Source: Peptococcaceae bacterium 1198_IL3148 (GTDB taxonomy: Bacteria; Bacillota; Desulfotomaculia; Desulfotomaculales; Desulfohalotomaculaceae). From it: a stretch of 63,972 nt of DNA. The first letter of the stretch is position 1. Every line of letters begins with the position of its first letter. This document shows positions 47,658 to 55,929 of this stretch, piece after piece. The stretch covers positions 1 to 63,972 of the forward strand of contig JBAIYS010000014.1 of the NCBI GenBank assembly GCA_036763105.1. The letters run 5' to 3'. Under the pieces are notes generated by a model that was not told where the DNA came from, searched no databases, and saw only the letters and a program-made list of their open reading frames with translations. Position numbers and translations under genes: made by a program.

Positions 47658-49082
47658 TTACAAACTTGTTACAGATGCTAGCGCTTTTGGAGGTAGTTCG
47701 GGAACAATAATCCTTACTATAAGCCCCTGTCCCGGAGGGGATGCAAACTCTAATTTGCCCCGGTGTAAGCCCAGTATCTCTTTGACGATGGACAGCCCCA
47801 GTCCCGATCCGCCCGAATTTCTCTCTCGGGCGGTGGCTGGACGATAAAATCTGGTTGCCAGTTGGGCAAGCACATGCTGCGGTACCCCGGGTCCCGAATC
47901 TTGAATGGTGATATAGACGAAGCCTTGTTTTGCCTCTGACTTTAATTGAACTAAACCACCAACTGGTGAGTAGTAAACGGCATTAATAAGCACATTAACC
48001 AACGCTTGATGTAACCAGTCTGGGTCGCCTTCGAGCCAGATTTCCTTTGCTTCAGCCGGATGTATTTTAATTTGCCGTTCGGCGGCCAGAGGTTTAATTA
48101 CCCAGAGGGCCTCCTCTATAAGGTTAGTAACCCTAATGGGTACGTTATTAATTTTTAGTTCCGGGTTATCCAACCTGGCCAAAAGCAGCAAACTGTCCAC
48201 TAAACGGCCCAGTCGTTCGGTCTGGCGTACAAAAGCCTCAAGTTCTTTGGGCTTAGTTAAAGAGTTTTGATTCATCCCTTCGGCCAGCGCCTGTAATGAA
48301 GCCAGTGGCGTGCGCAGTTCATGGGCGGCGTCCGCTATAAATGCCCGCCTTTGTTCATCCATTTTAGCAATGCGGGCAGACATATTATTGAAAGCCTTAG
48401 CTAAAGTGACAATTTCGTACCCCCCAGCCACAGCAACCGATTGATTCAACTCTCCAGCCTGAAGCCGACCGATGGCATGGGTAAGGTGTTCCAGCGGTCT
48501 GGACATTGAGTTTGCCAACAGCAGACCAAAACTGGCGAATATTATGGAAAATACCCCGCCAAGCAGCCAAAGTCGGTGCTTTAACTGGGCCTCCTCCTGC
48601 CGCAGCACTGATAAATCCTGTATCAGCAATAGACGACCGGATGTTTTGTCTGTAATCTTTAAAGGGGCAACGGTGTAGGCCACCCACCTTTCACCGGTGT
48701 CAAAGATTGCGGCACGGAGAATGTTAGGTTCTATAAGTTGAGATGGCAGCGGTAGGAGCTTACCGCTTAAACTGCCGTCACCATAGCCATCCACCCGCAC
48801 TCGGTTGTCTGGCCCCAGCCATAAAAGGCGACCACCCGCAGACAACCCCAGTTGTTGAGCCGCTTGCGCAGGGTCGGCAGAGGATTTAAGGGAGTGAGAA
48901 AAGGCAGCAACTATTCCCTCCATAGAGGAAAGGGCCTTTTCCCTTTGGGCTTCCAGCGACATGTTGAGGGAAGTTTGTACCGCCAGCCCCGTCAATAGCG
49001 CAGTAACGGTAATGGCAATGACAGCGTAGCTAATGGCCAAACGCCAGCGCAGACTTGTAAATTTGCTATTTAGCCAGAACAT
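47658..49082 (-). CDS. Sensor histidine kinase
   Basis: A 474-residue membrane kinase. TM1 is at about 13-35, an extracytoplasmic sensor region at 36-170 and TM2 at about 172-195. A HAMP domain follows, then the HisKA phosphoacceptor in FIADAAHELRTPLASL (His near 254) and the HATPase with N box LVNVLINAVYYSP, DSGPGVP and GGSGLGLSIVKEIL. The start overlaps the response regulator by 17 bases; a GTG four codons upstream is an alternative. It pairs with the adjacent OmpR-type regulator. The signal sensed is unknown. Confidence 0.93.
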   Translation of the reverse strand: MFWLNSKFTSLRWRLAISYAVIAITVTALLTGLAVQTSLNMSLEAQREKALSSMEGIVAAFSHSLKSSADPAQAAQQLGLSAGGRLLWLGPDNRVRVDGYGDGSLSGKLLPLPSQLIEPNILRAAIFDTGERWVAYTVAPLKITDKTSGRLLLIQDLSVLRQEEAQLKHRLWLLGGVFSIIFASFGLLLANSMSRPLEHLTHAIGRLQAGELNQSVAVAGGYEIVTLAKAFNNMSARIAKMDEQRRAFIADAAHELRTPLASLQALAEGMNQNSLTKPKELEAFVRQTERLGRLVDSLLLLARLDNPELKINNVPIRVTNLIEEALWVIKPLAAERQIKIHPAEAKEIWLEGDPDWLHQALVNVLINAVYYSPVGGLVQLKSEAKQGFVYITIQDSGPGVPQHVLAQLATRFYRPATARERNSGGSGLGLSIVKEILGLHRGKLEFASPPGQGLIVRIIVPELPPKALASVTSL

Positions 49083-49773
49083 AGCCGACACCAAACCTTG
49101 TCAGGATAATTGATGGATTAGCAGGGTCTTGCTCTATTTTTTGGCGCAATCTCCTGACGTGCACATCTACCGTTCGCAAATCACCTGGGAAATCATAACC
49201 CCAAACAGTTTCTAGTAAACTAACCCGTGAAAAAACTTGTCCGGGGTGGCGGGCTAAATGAGTAAGTAACGCAAATTCGGTGGGGGTTAGGGTAAGCTGC
49301 TTACCGCGTACAGCAACAGTTTGCTTATGCAAATCAATTCGAACTTGGTCGTTGCAAACCGTTATAGTTGCTCCATGGTACTGCCTTTTGGTGCGGCGCA
49401 GTATTGAGCGGATGCGTGCCACCAACTCCCGGCTGTTAAAGGGTTTGGTTACATAGTCGTCAGCTCCAAACTCCAGTCCTAAAATTTTATCAATGCTGTC
49501 GTCCCGGGCAGTTAGCATTATTATAGGCACATCGGAGTTTTTGCGTAATTCTTGACAAACCTCAAGTCCATCTTTAATCGGAAGCATTAGATCAAGAATA
49601 ACAAGTTGAGGCATGTGTAATCTAAAAACAGTTAGTGCCTCACCGCCGTCTCTGGCAATAACCACTCTAAATCCAGAGGCAGTTAAGGTGTTACTTAAAC
49701 CACTGACCAAATCTGGTTCATCGTCCACTATCTGTATAAGGTAGCCGGTGCCTTGCTGCTTAGAATTTTCCAT
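49066..49773 (-). CDS. OmpR/PhoB-family response regulator
   Basis: A 235-residue two-domain regulator. The receiver domain (about 10-122) has DDEPD, the phosphoacceptor in VILDLMLPIKDG and the conserved Lys in YVTKPFNSRELVARI. The C-terminal winged helix (about 140-235) has LTPTEFALLTHLARHPGQV and VDVHVRRLRQKIE. It is the first gene of the regulator-kinase-propeller operon, suggesting the propeller protein modulates or is controlled by the kinase. Confidence 0.95.
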   Translation of the reverse strand: MENSKQQGTGYLIQIVDDEPDLVSGLSNTLTASGFRVVIARDGGEALTVFRLHMPQLVILDLMLPIKDGLEVCQELRKNSDVPIIMLTARDDSIDKILGLEFGADDYVTKPFNSRELVARIRSILRRTKRQYHGATITVCNDQVRIDLHKQTVAVRGKQLTLTPTEFALLTHLARHPGQVFSRVSLLETVWGYDFPGDLRTVDVHVRRLRQKIEQDPANPSIILTRFGVGYVLAK

Positions 49774-50164
49774 ACTACTTAGTTACTCCTTGTATTCAAT
49801 AAAAGTGCTGCGAAGCACAAAACGTTAGAAACTGCTAAGTGTTTAACCACTACTAACATACATCAACACCGGCAAATTTGTCCATAGCGAAGGTCCTTTA
49901 ACCAACTATTACCGCGTCATCAACACATAGTTATGAGGTCTGATTTTACAAGTAACAACAATTTTTACTTATACCCGGTATAAATATTATGTATTATACA
50001 TTGCATGACAATATACTTTATAATAACATCATGAAAGTGAAGATAATAACAATCACCACAGTGGGCGTTACCGGTTGCGTTAAGAAAGAAAGAATAGGAG
50101 GAGATATAACAAAGCATAATTTTAGTGACCAAAGATTTAATTTTGAAATTAGAGGTGAAAAATT
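49774..50164. other. Divergent intergenic region between response regulator and MFS genes
   Basis: No convincing gene. It holds promoters for both directions. A TATAAT at 50019-50024 is a possible -10 for the transporter gene, but no well-spaced -35 is clear. AGGAGGAG at 50096-50103 looks like a ribosome binding site but has no start codon nearby; a 53-codon frame from 50031 runs through it into the transporter gene in another frame and is not called. Confidence 0.4.
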
Positions 50165-51586
50165 ATGGCAGAAAATAATCGGCCAATGACCAGTGCCGAG
50201 TATATGGATAATGCTACGATGAACAAGTCCCATTATAAGTTCATATTTCTGTTAGCATTTGGTTATACCTTTGAACAGATTGATGTTTTTAACTTTTCCT
50301 TCGCGGCTCCAGCACTGACACAGTACTGGGGTGTATCAATGGAGTGGGTTGGTTTAGTCAACTCCTGTGCCTTTATCGGTATGTTGCTTGGTTGTTGGTT
50401 GGGCGGTTGGGCTGCTGACCGCTTTGGACGAAAGACAACATTTTTAGCATCGATTTTAATGTTTTCCATCTGCTCTTTAGTAAACGGTTGGGCACCTAAC
50501 CCTGACATATTCCTAGCCGCCAGAACATTGACGGGTGTCGGTATGATGGGTATGGTGGTGGTGGCAATGGTTTACATTGCCGAGTTATTGCCAGCCGCAG
50601 TTAGGGGAAGATGGCAGGCCATTGCTTTGGCCACTGGACTATTAAGTATCCCATTACTTGGCCAATTTGCGTCTTGGATTGTACCTAGAGATCCCGAAGG
50701 TTGGCGCTATGTGATGTACATTGGTGGTTTCGGCTTTGTTATTTTAGCATTTAGTCGTCACTGGTTGAAGGAATCCCCCCGATGGTTAATCAGTAAAGGC
50801 CGCTATAAAGAGGCCGAAGAGGTAATCCAGTATTTTAGACCAGATGTCAAGGTGGACCTCAGTGCCGAAGCACGAGGCGAAGTTAAAGTACACAAAGAGA
50901 AGGAAGTAACCAATACCTTAGAGGTACTTAAGTTTATATTTAGTAAAGAGTACAGAAAAAAGACGTTGGTGTTGATCAACCTGGTGGTTTGGAACACTGT
51001 TGGTTACTTCATGTTCTTTGCCTGGATGCCTACCCTGCTCAACGAGTATGGTTTTTCGCTGGAAGATGCCCTGTGGATGGTGGCGCTGGTATCCTTCGGT
51101 AGCCCCATTGGTAACTACATTGCAGCGTACTTCACTGATAAAGGTGGCCGTAAGATTCCAATTGTTGTCTATGCCGCAGTAATCGGTGTGCTGACGGTGC
51201 TGTTCGGTACTCTGAAGCTGCCAATGCTGATTGTGATTATCGGTTTTGTTATTAGAATCTTGATGGATGGTATCTTTGTTTTGATGTGGTCTTACCTTGC
51301 CGAGGCTTACCCCACCGAATTTAGAAGTAGTGGTACAGGCCTTATCTTTAGTACAGGCCGTATCCTTAACGTCGGTGCCATGGCGATGGTGCCTGTCATT
51401 TACCAACAATTTGGCTACGCCGTTTTGTTCGGCATTATCGGTGCTATGTATGTAGCCATAGCCGTTGTCACTGGTTTCTGGGGCGAAAGAACAGCTGGTC
51501 GTTCACTGGAAGCAATTGCTGAAGGGGATGAAGATCAACCGGAAACCGCTGTAGCTACTGAACTAGCTGGCGCTAAAGCAAAATAG
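50165..51586 (+). CDS. MFS transporter (sugar-porter/AAHS-like)
   Basis: A 473-residue major facilitator with twelve predicted transmembrane segments. The loop 2-3 motif GWAADRFGRKTTF and the post-TM6 motif KESPRWLISKGRYKEAEEV belong to the metabolite:H+ symporter and sugar-porter branch, which imports organic acids, aromatics and similar solutes. The N-terminal 25 residues are cytoplasmic. Its substrate is not evident. It could feed the nearby choline locus, but no regulator or operon link proves this. GAGGTG precedes the ATG. Confidence 0.88.
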   Translation: MAENNRPMTSAEYMDNATMNKSHYKFIFLLAFGYTFEQIDVFNFSFAAPALTQYWGVSMEWVGLVNSCAFIGMLLGCWLGGWAADRFGRKTTFLASILMFSICSLVNGWAPNPDIFLAARTLTGVGMMGMVVVAMVYIAELLPAAVRGRWQAIALATGLLSIPLLGQFASWIVPRDPEGWRYVMYIGGFGFVILAFSRHWLKESPRWLISKGRYKEAEEVIQYFRPDVKVDLSAEARGEVKVHKEKEVTNTLEVLKFIFSKEYRKKTLVLINLVVWNTVGYFMFFAWMPTLLNEYGFSLEDALWMVALVSFGSPIGNYIAAYFTDKGGRKIPIVVYAAVIGVLTVLFGTLKLPMLIVIIGFVIRILMDGIFVLMWSYLAEAYPTEFRSSGTGLIFSTGRILNVGAMAMVPVIYQQFGYAVLFGIIGAMYVAIAVVTGFWGERTAGRSLEAIAEGDEDQPETAVATELAGAKAK

Positions 51587-51631
51587 TTTTAAGACAAGAT
51601 TTACTGATTAAAAACTTGCTCTCCTTAAATG

Positions 51632-51667
51632 TTAAAGCCTCCTGTTCTGGTTAGCAGGGGGCTTTAA
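51632..51667 (+). terminator. Probable terminator after the MFS gene
   Basis: TTAAAGCCTCCTG and CAGGGGGCTTTAA form a stem. The T-run is weak. Confidence 0.5.
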
Positions 51668-51728
51668 TGTTGAGGTCAACTATGCCGCAGCTTTTTAACA
51701 AAGGGAGCGAGAGGAGGAAATAACGGTT

Positions 51729-52640
51729 ATGCTAAATGGCTATTTGCAAATTATTTTAACTGCCATCGGTTTTGCTGCTTTGCCGGTAATCACCAAGCTA
51801 GGCTATAACCTTGGTTTAACTGAAGGCATCATGTTGTTATTAAGATTTCTGATAGCCAGTGTCACATTGGTATTTTTATTGTTAATGAGCAAAAGCAACC
51901 GGTTTTATACATATAAATCATACTTACCCCAATTGGTGGTGCATGGCTTGGTGTTTTTTGGCAGCGCCTATTGCTACACCCTGTCCATTAAGTATATGTC
52001 TGCCACCATTACCAATATATTGCTTTATACTTATCCTCTAATGGTGGTGCTGATGTCAACGTTCATTTTTAAAGAAAAAATAACGTTGATTAAGGGCGTA
52101 ACCTTACTGACTACTTTTTTTGGTTGCTTGCTGGTGATAGACGTCATAAGCATGTCCACCCAGCAAATGAGTAGGTTGGGGGTTTTATATGGCATAGGCT
52201 CAGCCGTATTTTATGCCATATATAATATTAACGGACAGTACCTTGCTAAAAAGAAGTTGCAACCCTTGACCATTACAACCTATACATCAATTGTTTGCCT
52301 ATTAGCAACTGTGATTGTTTTTCCTCCTGTTAATGCTTTTGTTGGTCATTCATATTCAGCTATGTGCTTAGTTGGTCTGGGCACAGCTTTATTATGTACC
52401 GTCATGCCACTCTTTTGTTATGCCAAGGGGATAGCGGTGTTGGGGGCAAGTCGAGCCTCTATTTTAAGCAACATAGAACCAGTTTTTGCTATTGTATTGG
52501 CCGGATTACTTTTAGGAGATAGATTGACAATTATCCAATTAACTGGTGCTTTATTGATTATTTTTGGGGCTATGTTGTTAAAACTGGATGAAGTGAAACA
52601 TCCAAATACGTTAAATCATAGCGTTACTCGCCAAGTGTAA
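51729..52640 (+). CDS. EamA/DMT-superfamily transporter
   Basis: A 303-residue protein with ten transmembrane helices as two EamA repeats (about 5-137 and 150-288). The repeat ends show the typical IKYMSATITNILLYTYPLMVVLMS and GASRASILSNIEPVFAIVLAG. Such carriers usually export metabolites or drugs. No substrate can be assigned. The ATG is preceded by GAGAGGAGG. A second EamA gene lies at 58058. Confidence 0.88.
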   Translation: MLNGYLQIILTAIGFAALPVITKLGYNLGLTEGIMLLLRFLIASVTLVFLLLMSKSNRFYTYKSYLPQLVVHGLVFFGSAYCYTLSIKYMSATITNILLYTYPLMVVLMSTFIFKEKITLIKGVTLLTTFFGCLLVIDVISMSTQQMSRLGVLYGIGSAVFYAIYNINGQYLAKKKLQPLTITTYTSIVCLLATVIVFPPVNAFVGHSYSAMCLVGLGTALLCTVMPLFCYAKGIAVLGASRASILSNIEPVFAIVLAGLLLGDRLTIIQLTGALLIIFGAMLLKLDEVKHPNTLNHSVTRQV

Positions 52641-52758
52641 AGGGTATCGTTTAATTACCTTTAGGTTATTGAATATCTAATTTGCCTTATCATTTACCAA
52701 CCAAGATATTGGAATTATGTTGCTGAGTGCTTTTATGTGTGGAAAGGGGCGAAAGTGC

Positions 52759-54699
52759 GTGAAAAGCTTTTTCTTAATTAAGAATAAACTGATCGCCATA
52801 TTGCTGGCGGTGGCATTGGTGCCGATGATTATATCGACCGGTTATCTTGCGTTATATTTATCCAACATTGTGGAAAAGGATTTTATTAGTAACACCAATA
52901 AGCAAATTCAACAGGTGAACAATGCGGTTAATGTGTTTTTTGAAAGTATCAGTGAAAACGTTAAATTTCTGGCGGAAAATGTTGCGGTGAAAAACGCCGA
53001 TGACACAATAACATCCTACGTAAATAATCCCGGCGGGGCAGATGGCTTAGTTCAAATGTCCCCATCATTGAGCACAGGTATAGAGAAGGAAATATACGAT
53101 GTTTACTTAGCCTATGCAGAATCTCACCCCCGGTCGGCCTATGTATACATGGCAACCACCGATGGTAATTATGTGCAATGGCCCGATGGCAAAATCATGA
53201 GCAATTATGACCCCAGAGAAAAACCCTTTTTTCAGACCGCCATGGCCAATCAGGGCAAAGTGTCCCGAATTGACCCGTATTATTATCCCGCAGATGATTG
53301 TTTTATAATTACCACCACCACAGCCATTACAAATGATGCCGGTGAGGTCATTGGGGTGCAAGGGCTTGACGTCACCTTAGACATTATTACCGACATGATT
53401 AAAAATATTAAAATTGAAAAGACCGGCTATATCATACTGACGGATAGCACCGGCACCATCATTGCTCACCCCAAGGATGAAGCAATGAATGGTAAAAACA
53501 TCCAAGACCTAAAGAATGAACAATTAAACGCTGCGCTCACCATAAATAGCGGGGACTTTGAAACCAATGTTAATGGTCGGGATTGCTTTGTAAATGTCTT
53601 TACCTCCGCCGATACTGGCTGGAAGTTTATCGCCATTGTGGAAAAGGCGGAGCTGATGGACAAATTTGTCGGCATTGCCCAACAGCTGATGGTGCTGTTA
53701 ATAGTGTTATTATTAGGCATAGCTTTGTTGGCGTCATATATTGCCAACAGAATATCAAAGCCAATAATCACCTCGGCAAATTTTGCCCAGGAAATTGCCA
53801 ATGGCAACCTTACGGTAGAAAATATCGATATTAAACGAAGTGATGAAAACGGGCTGCTAATAGATGCCTTAAACCGAATGAAAGAGAATCTTAAAGAAAT
53901 AATCCAAGGGTTGCAAGTTTCTTCAGCTAATTTAAATGATTCAGCCGAGCAGTTAAATATTCAATCGCAACAAACTTCGGCCGGGTCGTCAGAAAATGCG
54001 GCCACCGTCAGTGAAATAGCTGCTACTATAGATCAGGTGGCCAGTGATGTAAACGAAGTGGCCAATCTGTCAGAAAAAGTTTCCCGGGAGGCGGAACAAG
54101 GTTCTATAGGTGTTGAGAAGGTCACAAATCAAATGAAACTAATTTCCAGCACCAATGATGATGCCTCGCGGGTGGTGGAAGAGCTGGCTCAATCATTAAA
54201 TCGGGTTAATGAAATTGTATATCTAATCACCAGCATAGCGGAGCAAACTAATTTACTGGCCCTCAATGCCGCCATTGAAGCAGCCCGGGCTGGAGAACAA
54301 GGGCGTGGATTTGCGGTGGTTGCTGAGGAGGTTAGAAAGTTGGCCGAACAATCGGCAGATGCCTCCAAGGACATTACCGGCCTGATTAATCGGGTTCAAG
54401 TGGATTCACAAAAGGCGGTGGAGGCTATGTCTGAAGGAAGCAGACAGGTGAACGAAGGTGTTATGGTGGTGGAGCAGGTCGGTAGTAATTTTGTGGGTAT
54501 TACCAATTCCATAGAGGATCTGGTGAAACAAATTCAGGGGGTTGCGGTGGCAGCCGAACAAGTTGCTGCCGGTATACAAAATGTTTCTGCCACCACCGAA
54601 GAGCAAACTGCCGCCATGGAAGAAATATCTGCCGCTAACGAGCAACTTAAATTAATGGCTAACAACCTAAATCAAATGATAGACAGGTTTACCGTATAA
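52759..54699 (+). CDS. Methyl-accepting chemotaxis protein with dCache sensor domain
   Basis: A 646-residue chemoreceptor. TM1 at about 10-32 is followed by a large extracytoplasmic dCache_1 domain (about 35-280), TM2 (about 285-307), HAMP (305-360) and a cytoplasmic signalling domain with the hairpin tip [20 protein letters not shown]. dCache domains bind small amines, amino acids or organic acids. The GTG at 52759 follows AAAGGGG; the open frame upstream is unlikely coding. A terminator isolates it. Choline or a related amine is a plausible ligand only by neighbourhood. Confidence 0.92.
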   Translation: MKSFFLIKNKLIAILLAVALVPMIISTGYLALYLSNIVEKDFISNTNKQIQQVNNAVNVFFESISENVKFLAENVAVKNADDTITSYVNNPGGADGLVQMSPSLSTGIEKEIYDVYLAYAESHPRSAYVYMATTDGNYVQWPDGKIMSNYDPREKPFFQTAMANQGKVSRIDPYYYPADDCFIITTTTAITNDAGEVIGVQGLDVTLDIITDMIKNIKIEKTGYIILTDSTGTIIAHPKDEAMNGKNIQDLKNEQLNAALTINSGDFETNVNGRDCFVNVFTSADTGWKFIAIVEKAELMDKFVGIAQQLMVLLIVLLLGIALLASYIANRISKPIITSANFAQEIANGNLTVENIDIKRSDENGLLIDALNRMKENLKEIIQGLQVSSANLNDSAEQLNIQSQQTSAGSSENAATVSEIAATIDQVASDVNEVANLSEKVSREAEQGSIGVEKVTNQMKLISSTNDDASRVVEELAQSLNRVNEIVYLITSIAEQTNLLALNAAIEAARAGEQGRGFAVVAEEVRKLAEQSADASKDITGLINRVQVDSQKAVEAMSEGSRQVNEGVMVVEQVGSNFVGITNSIEDLVKQIQGVAVAAEQVAAGIQNVSATTEEQTAAMEEISAANEQLKLMANNLNQMIDRFTV

Positions 54700-54712
54700 A
54701 GTGTTTAAGACT

Positions 54713-54750
54713 AAAAAAGTCACCCTGTAATGCAGAGGGTGACTTTTTTT
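54713..54750. terminator. Bidirectional terminator between the chemoreceptor and LysR genes
   Basis: AAAAAAGTCACCCT and AGGGTGACTTTTTT are perfect complements with poly-A and poly-T flanks, so it works for both convergent genes. Confidence 0.93.
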
Positions 54751-54757
54751 GTGTGGT

Positions 54758-55651
54758 TTATAATTCAGCAATGTTTTCGTGCAGCGATTTTAAGAAATCA
54801 TTAATAATTTTAGGCAATCTATATTTTGGGTTGGTAATATAACCAACTGAAATGCTGGTGTCAAAGTCTGAAATCGGTATGGCATGGATTAGCCCGTCAC
54901 GCAAGTAAATATCCCTTTGTGACATTTTTTCTGGAAAGAAAGCCACATAATCTGAGTACTCAATCATTTTAAGAATGGTTCTATTTTCATCGGCCCGAAA
55001 AGCAATGTTGGGCTTTGGCATATTATTAAAAAGGGAACTTAGCCCGGTATTATAAGTTTGGAATTCCTGGCGATAAGCGATATATGGTTGCAATAACATT
55101 TCTTCCAAAGTGACACTTTCTTTATTAAATAGTGGCGAGTGCTGCCCCACATATAATACATAGCGATCTTCAAATAGTCCGTGATATTTAAGGGAGCCTA
55201 AATCTAAAGTTGGGTCATTAAGAATTAACCCCAGACTTGAAAGACCAGAGGTTACATTGCGAATGATTTCGGTACTTTCAGCAGTTTGAACGGATAGCTT
55301 TAAAGGTTGTTTACCCTTTGTTAAGCTCAGAATGCATTTGGGAATGATAAAATCACAGACGCAGGGAATGGCAGAAATGTTAATCATTTCTGATTGATAT
55401 TCAGGCGAGAGCGCCCGGATTTCTTCGATAATCGAAAAAATATCATTGGCTTTTTCAATAACCAGTTCGCCAAGATGGGTGGGATGTACCCCTTTGCAGC
55501 TGCGTTCAAGCAAAAGAATGCTAAGCTCCTTCTCTAAACTGGTGATGGAAGAACTTAACGCTGATTGTGAAATATAATTCTTCTCTGCGGCAATGGAAAT
55601 AGAATTATACTTGGCTGCTTCAATTAAATGATGAAGTTGCCCTAACTTCAT
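54758..55651 (-). CDS. LysR-family transcriptional regulator
   Basis: A 297-residue regulator with an N-terminal winged helix-turn-helix (AAEKNYISQSALSSSITSLE, about 17-40) and a C-terminal periplasmic-binding-like effector domain (about 90-290). It is transcribed divergently from the phosphodiesterase-like gene, the usual arrangement for a LysR regulator and its target. An inverted repeat with 11-base spacing sits in the shared promoter region. The effector is unknown; choline or a phosphodiester would be testable candidates. Confidence 0.9.
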   Translation of the reverse strand: MKLGQLHHLIEAAKYNSISIAAEKNYISQSALSSSITSLEKELSILLLERSCKGVHPTHLGELVIEKANDIFSIIEEIRALSPEYQSEMINISAIPCVCDFIIPKCILSLTKGKQPLKLSVQTAESTEIIRNVTSGLSSLGLILNDPTLDLGSLKYHGLFEDRYVLYVGQHSPLFNKESVTLEEMLLQPYIAYRQEFQTYNTGLSSLFNNMPKPNIAFRADENRTILKMIEYSDYVAFFPEKMSQRDIYLRDGLIHAIPISDFDTSISVGYITNPKYRLPKIINDFLKSLHENIAEL

Positions 55652-55843
55652 AGTGTAATCGACCCCCCTCTATATCACGACATTTTCCTACAAAACATAT
55701 AGTTAATTATAACCTACTTTATTGATTTTTTTAAGTGGTAAACATCTACTCCCATCCCTAAGTTTATCTATATCCCCTATCAGTTTTTGCTGATTCTCAG
55801 TGAAAAGTAAAAATGATAAATTAAACACATAATCATTGTGATG

Positions 55844-55866
55844 GTCCTCACAAAATTATAGAGGAC
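55844..55866. promoter_or_regulatory. Candidate LysR operator in the divergent promoter region
   Basis: GTCCTC (55844-55849) and GAGGAC (55861-55866) are perfect inverted arms with 11 bases between them, which fits LysR-type dyads. A second imperfect dyad, AATGAT (55812-55817) and ATCATT (55832-55837), lies upstream. No other element is assigned in 55652-55929 beyond the GAAAGGAGA ribosome binding site. Confidence 0.5.
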
Positions 55867-55929
55867 TTAACTTATTTAAAAAATCAACTGTATATTAATT
55901 AAATAAAAATTAGAAAGGAGATAGATGAT

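Noticed and set aside
50031-50192. 53-codon frame upstream of and overlapping the MFS gene
   Set aside because: It has no ribosome binding site at its start, it overlaps the real gene in another frame, and the only lipobox-like VGVTGC is probably chance.
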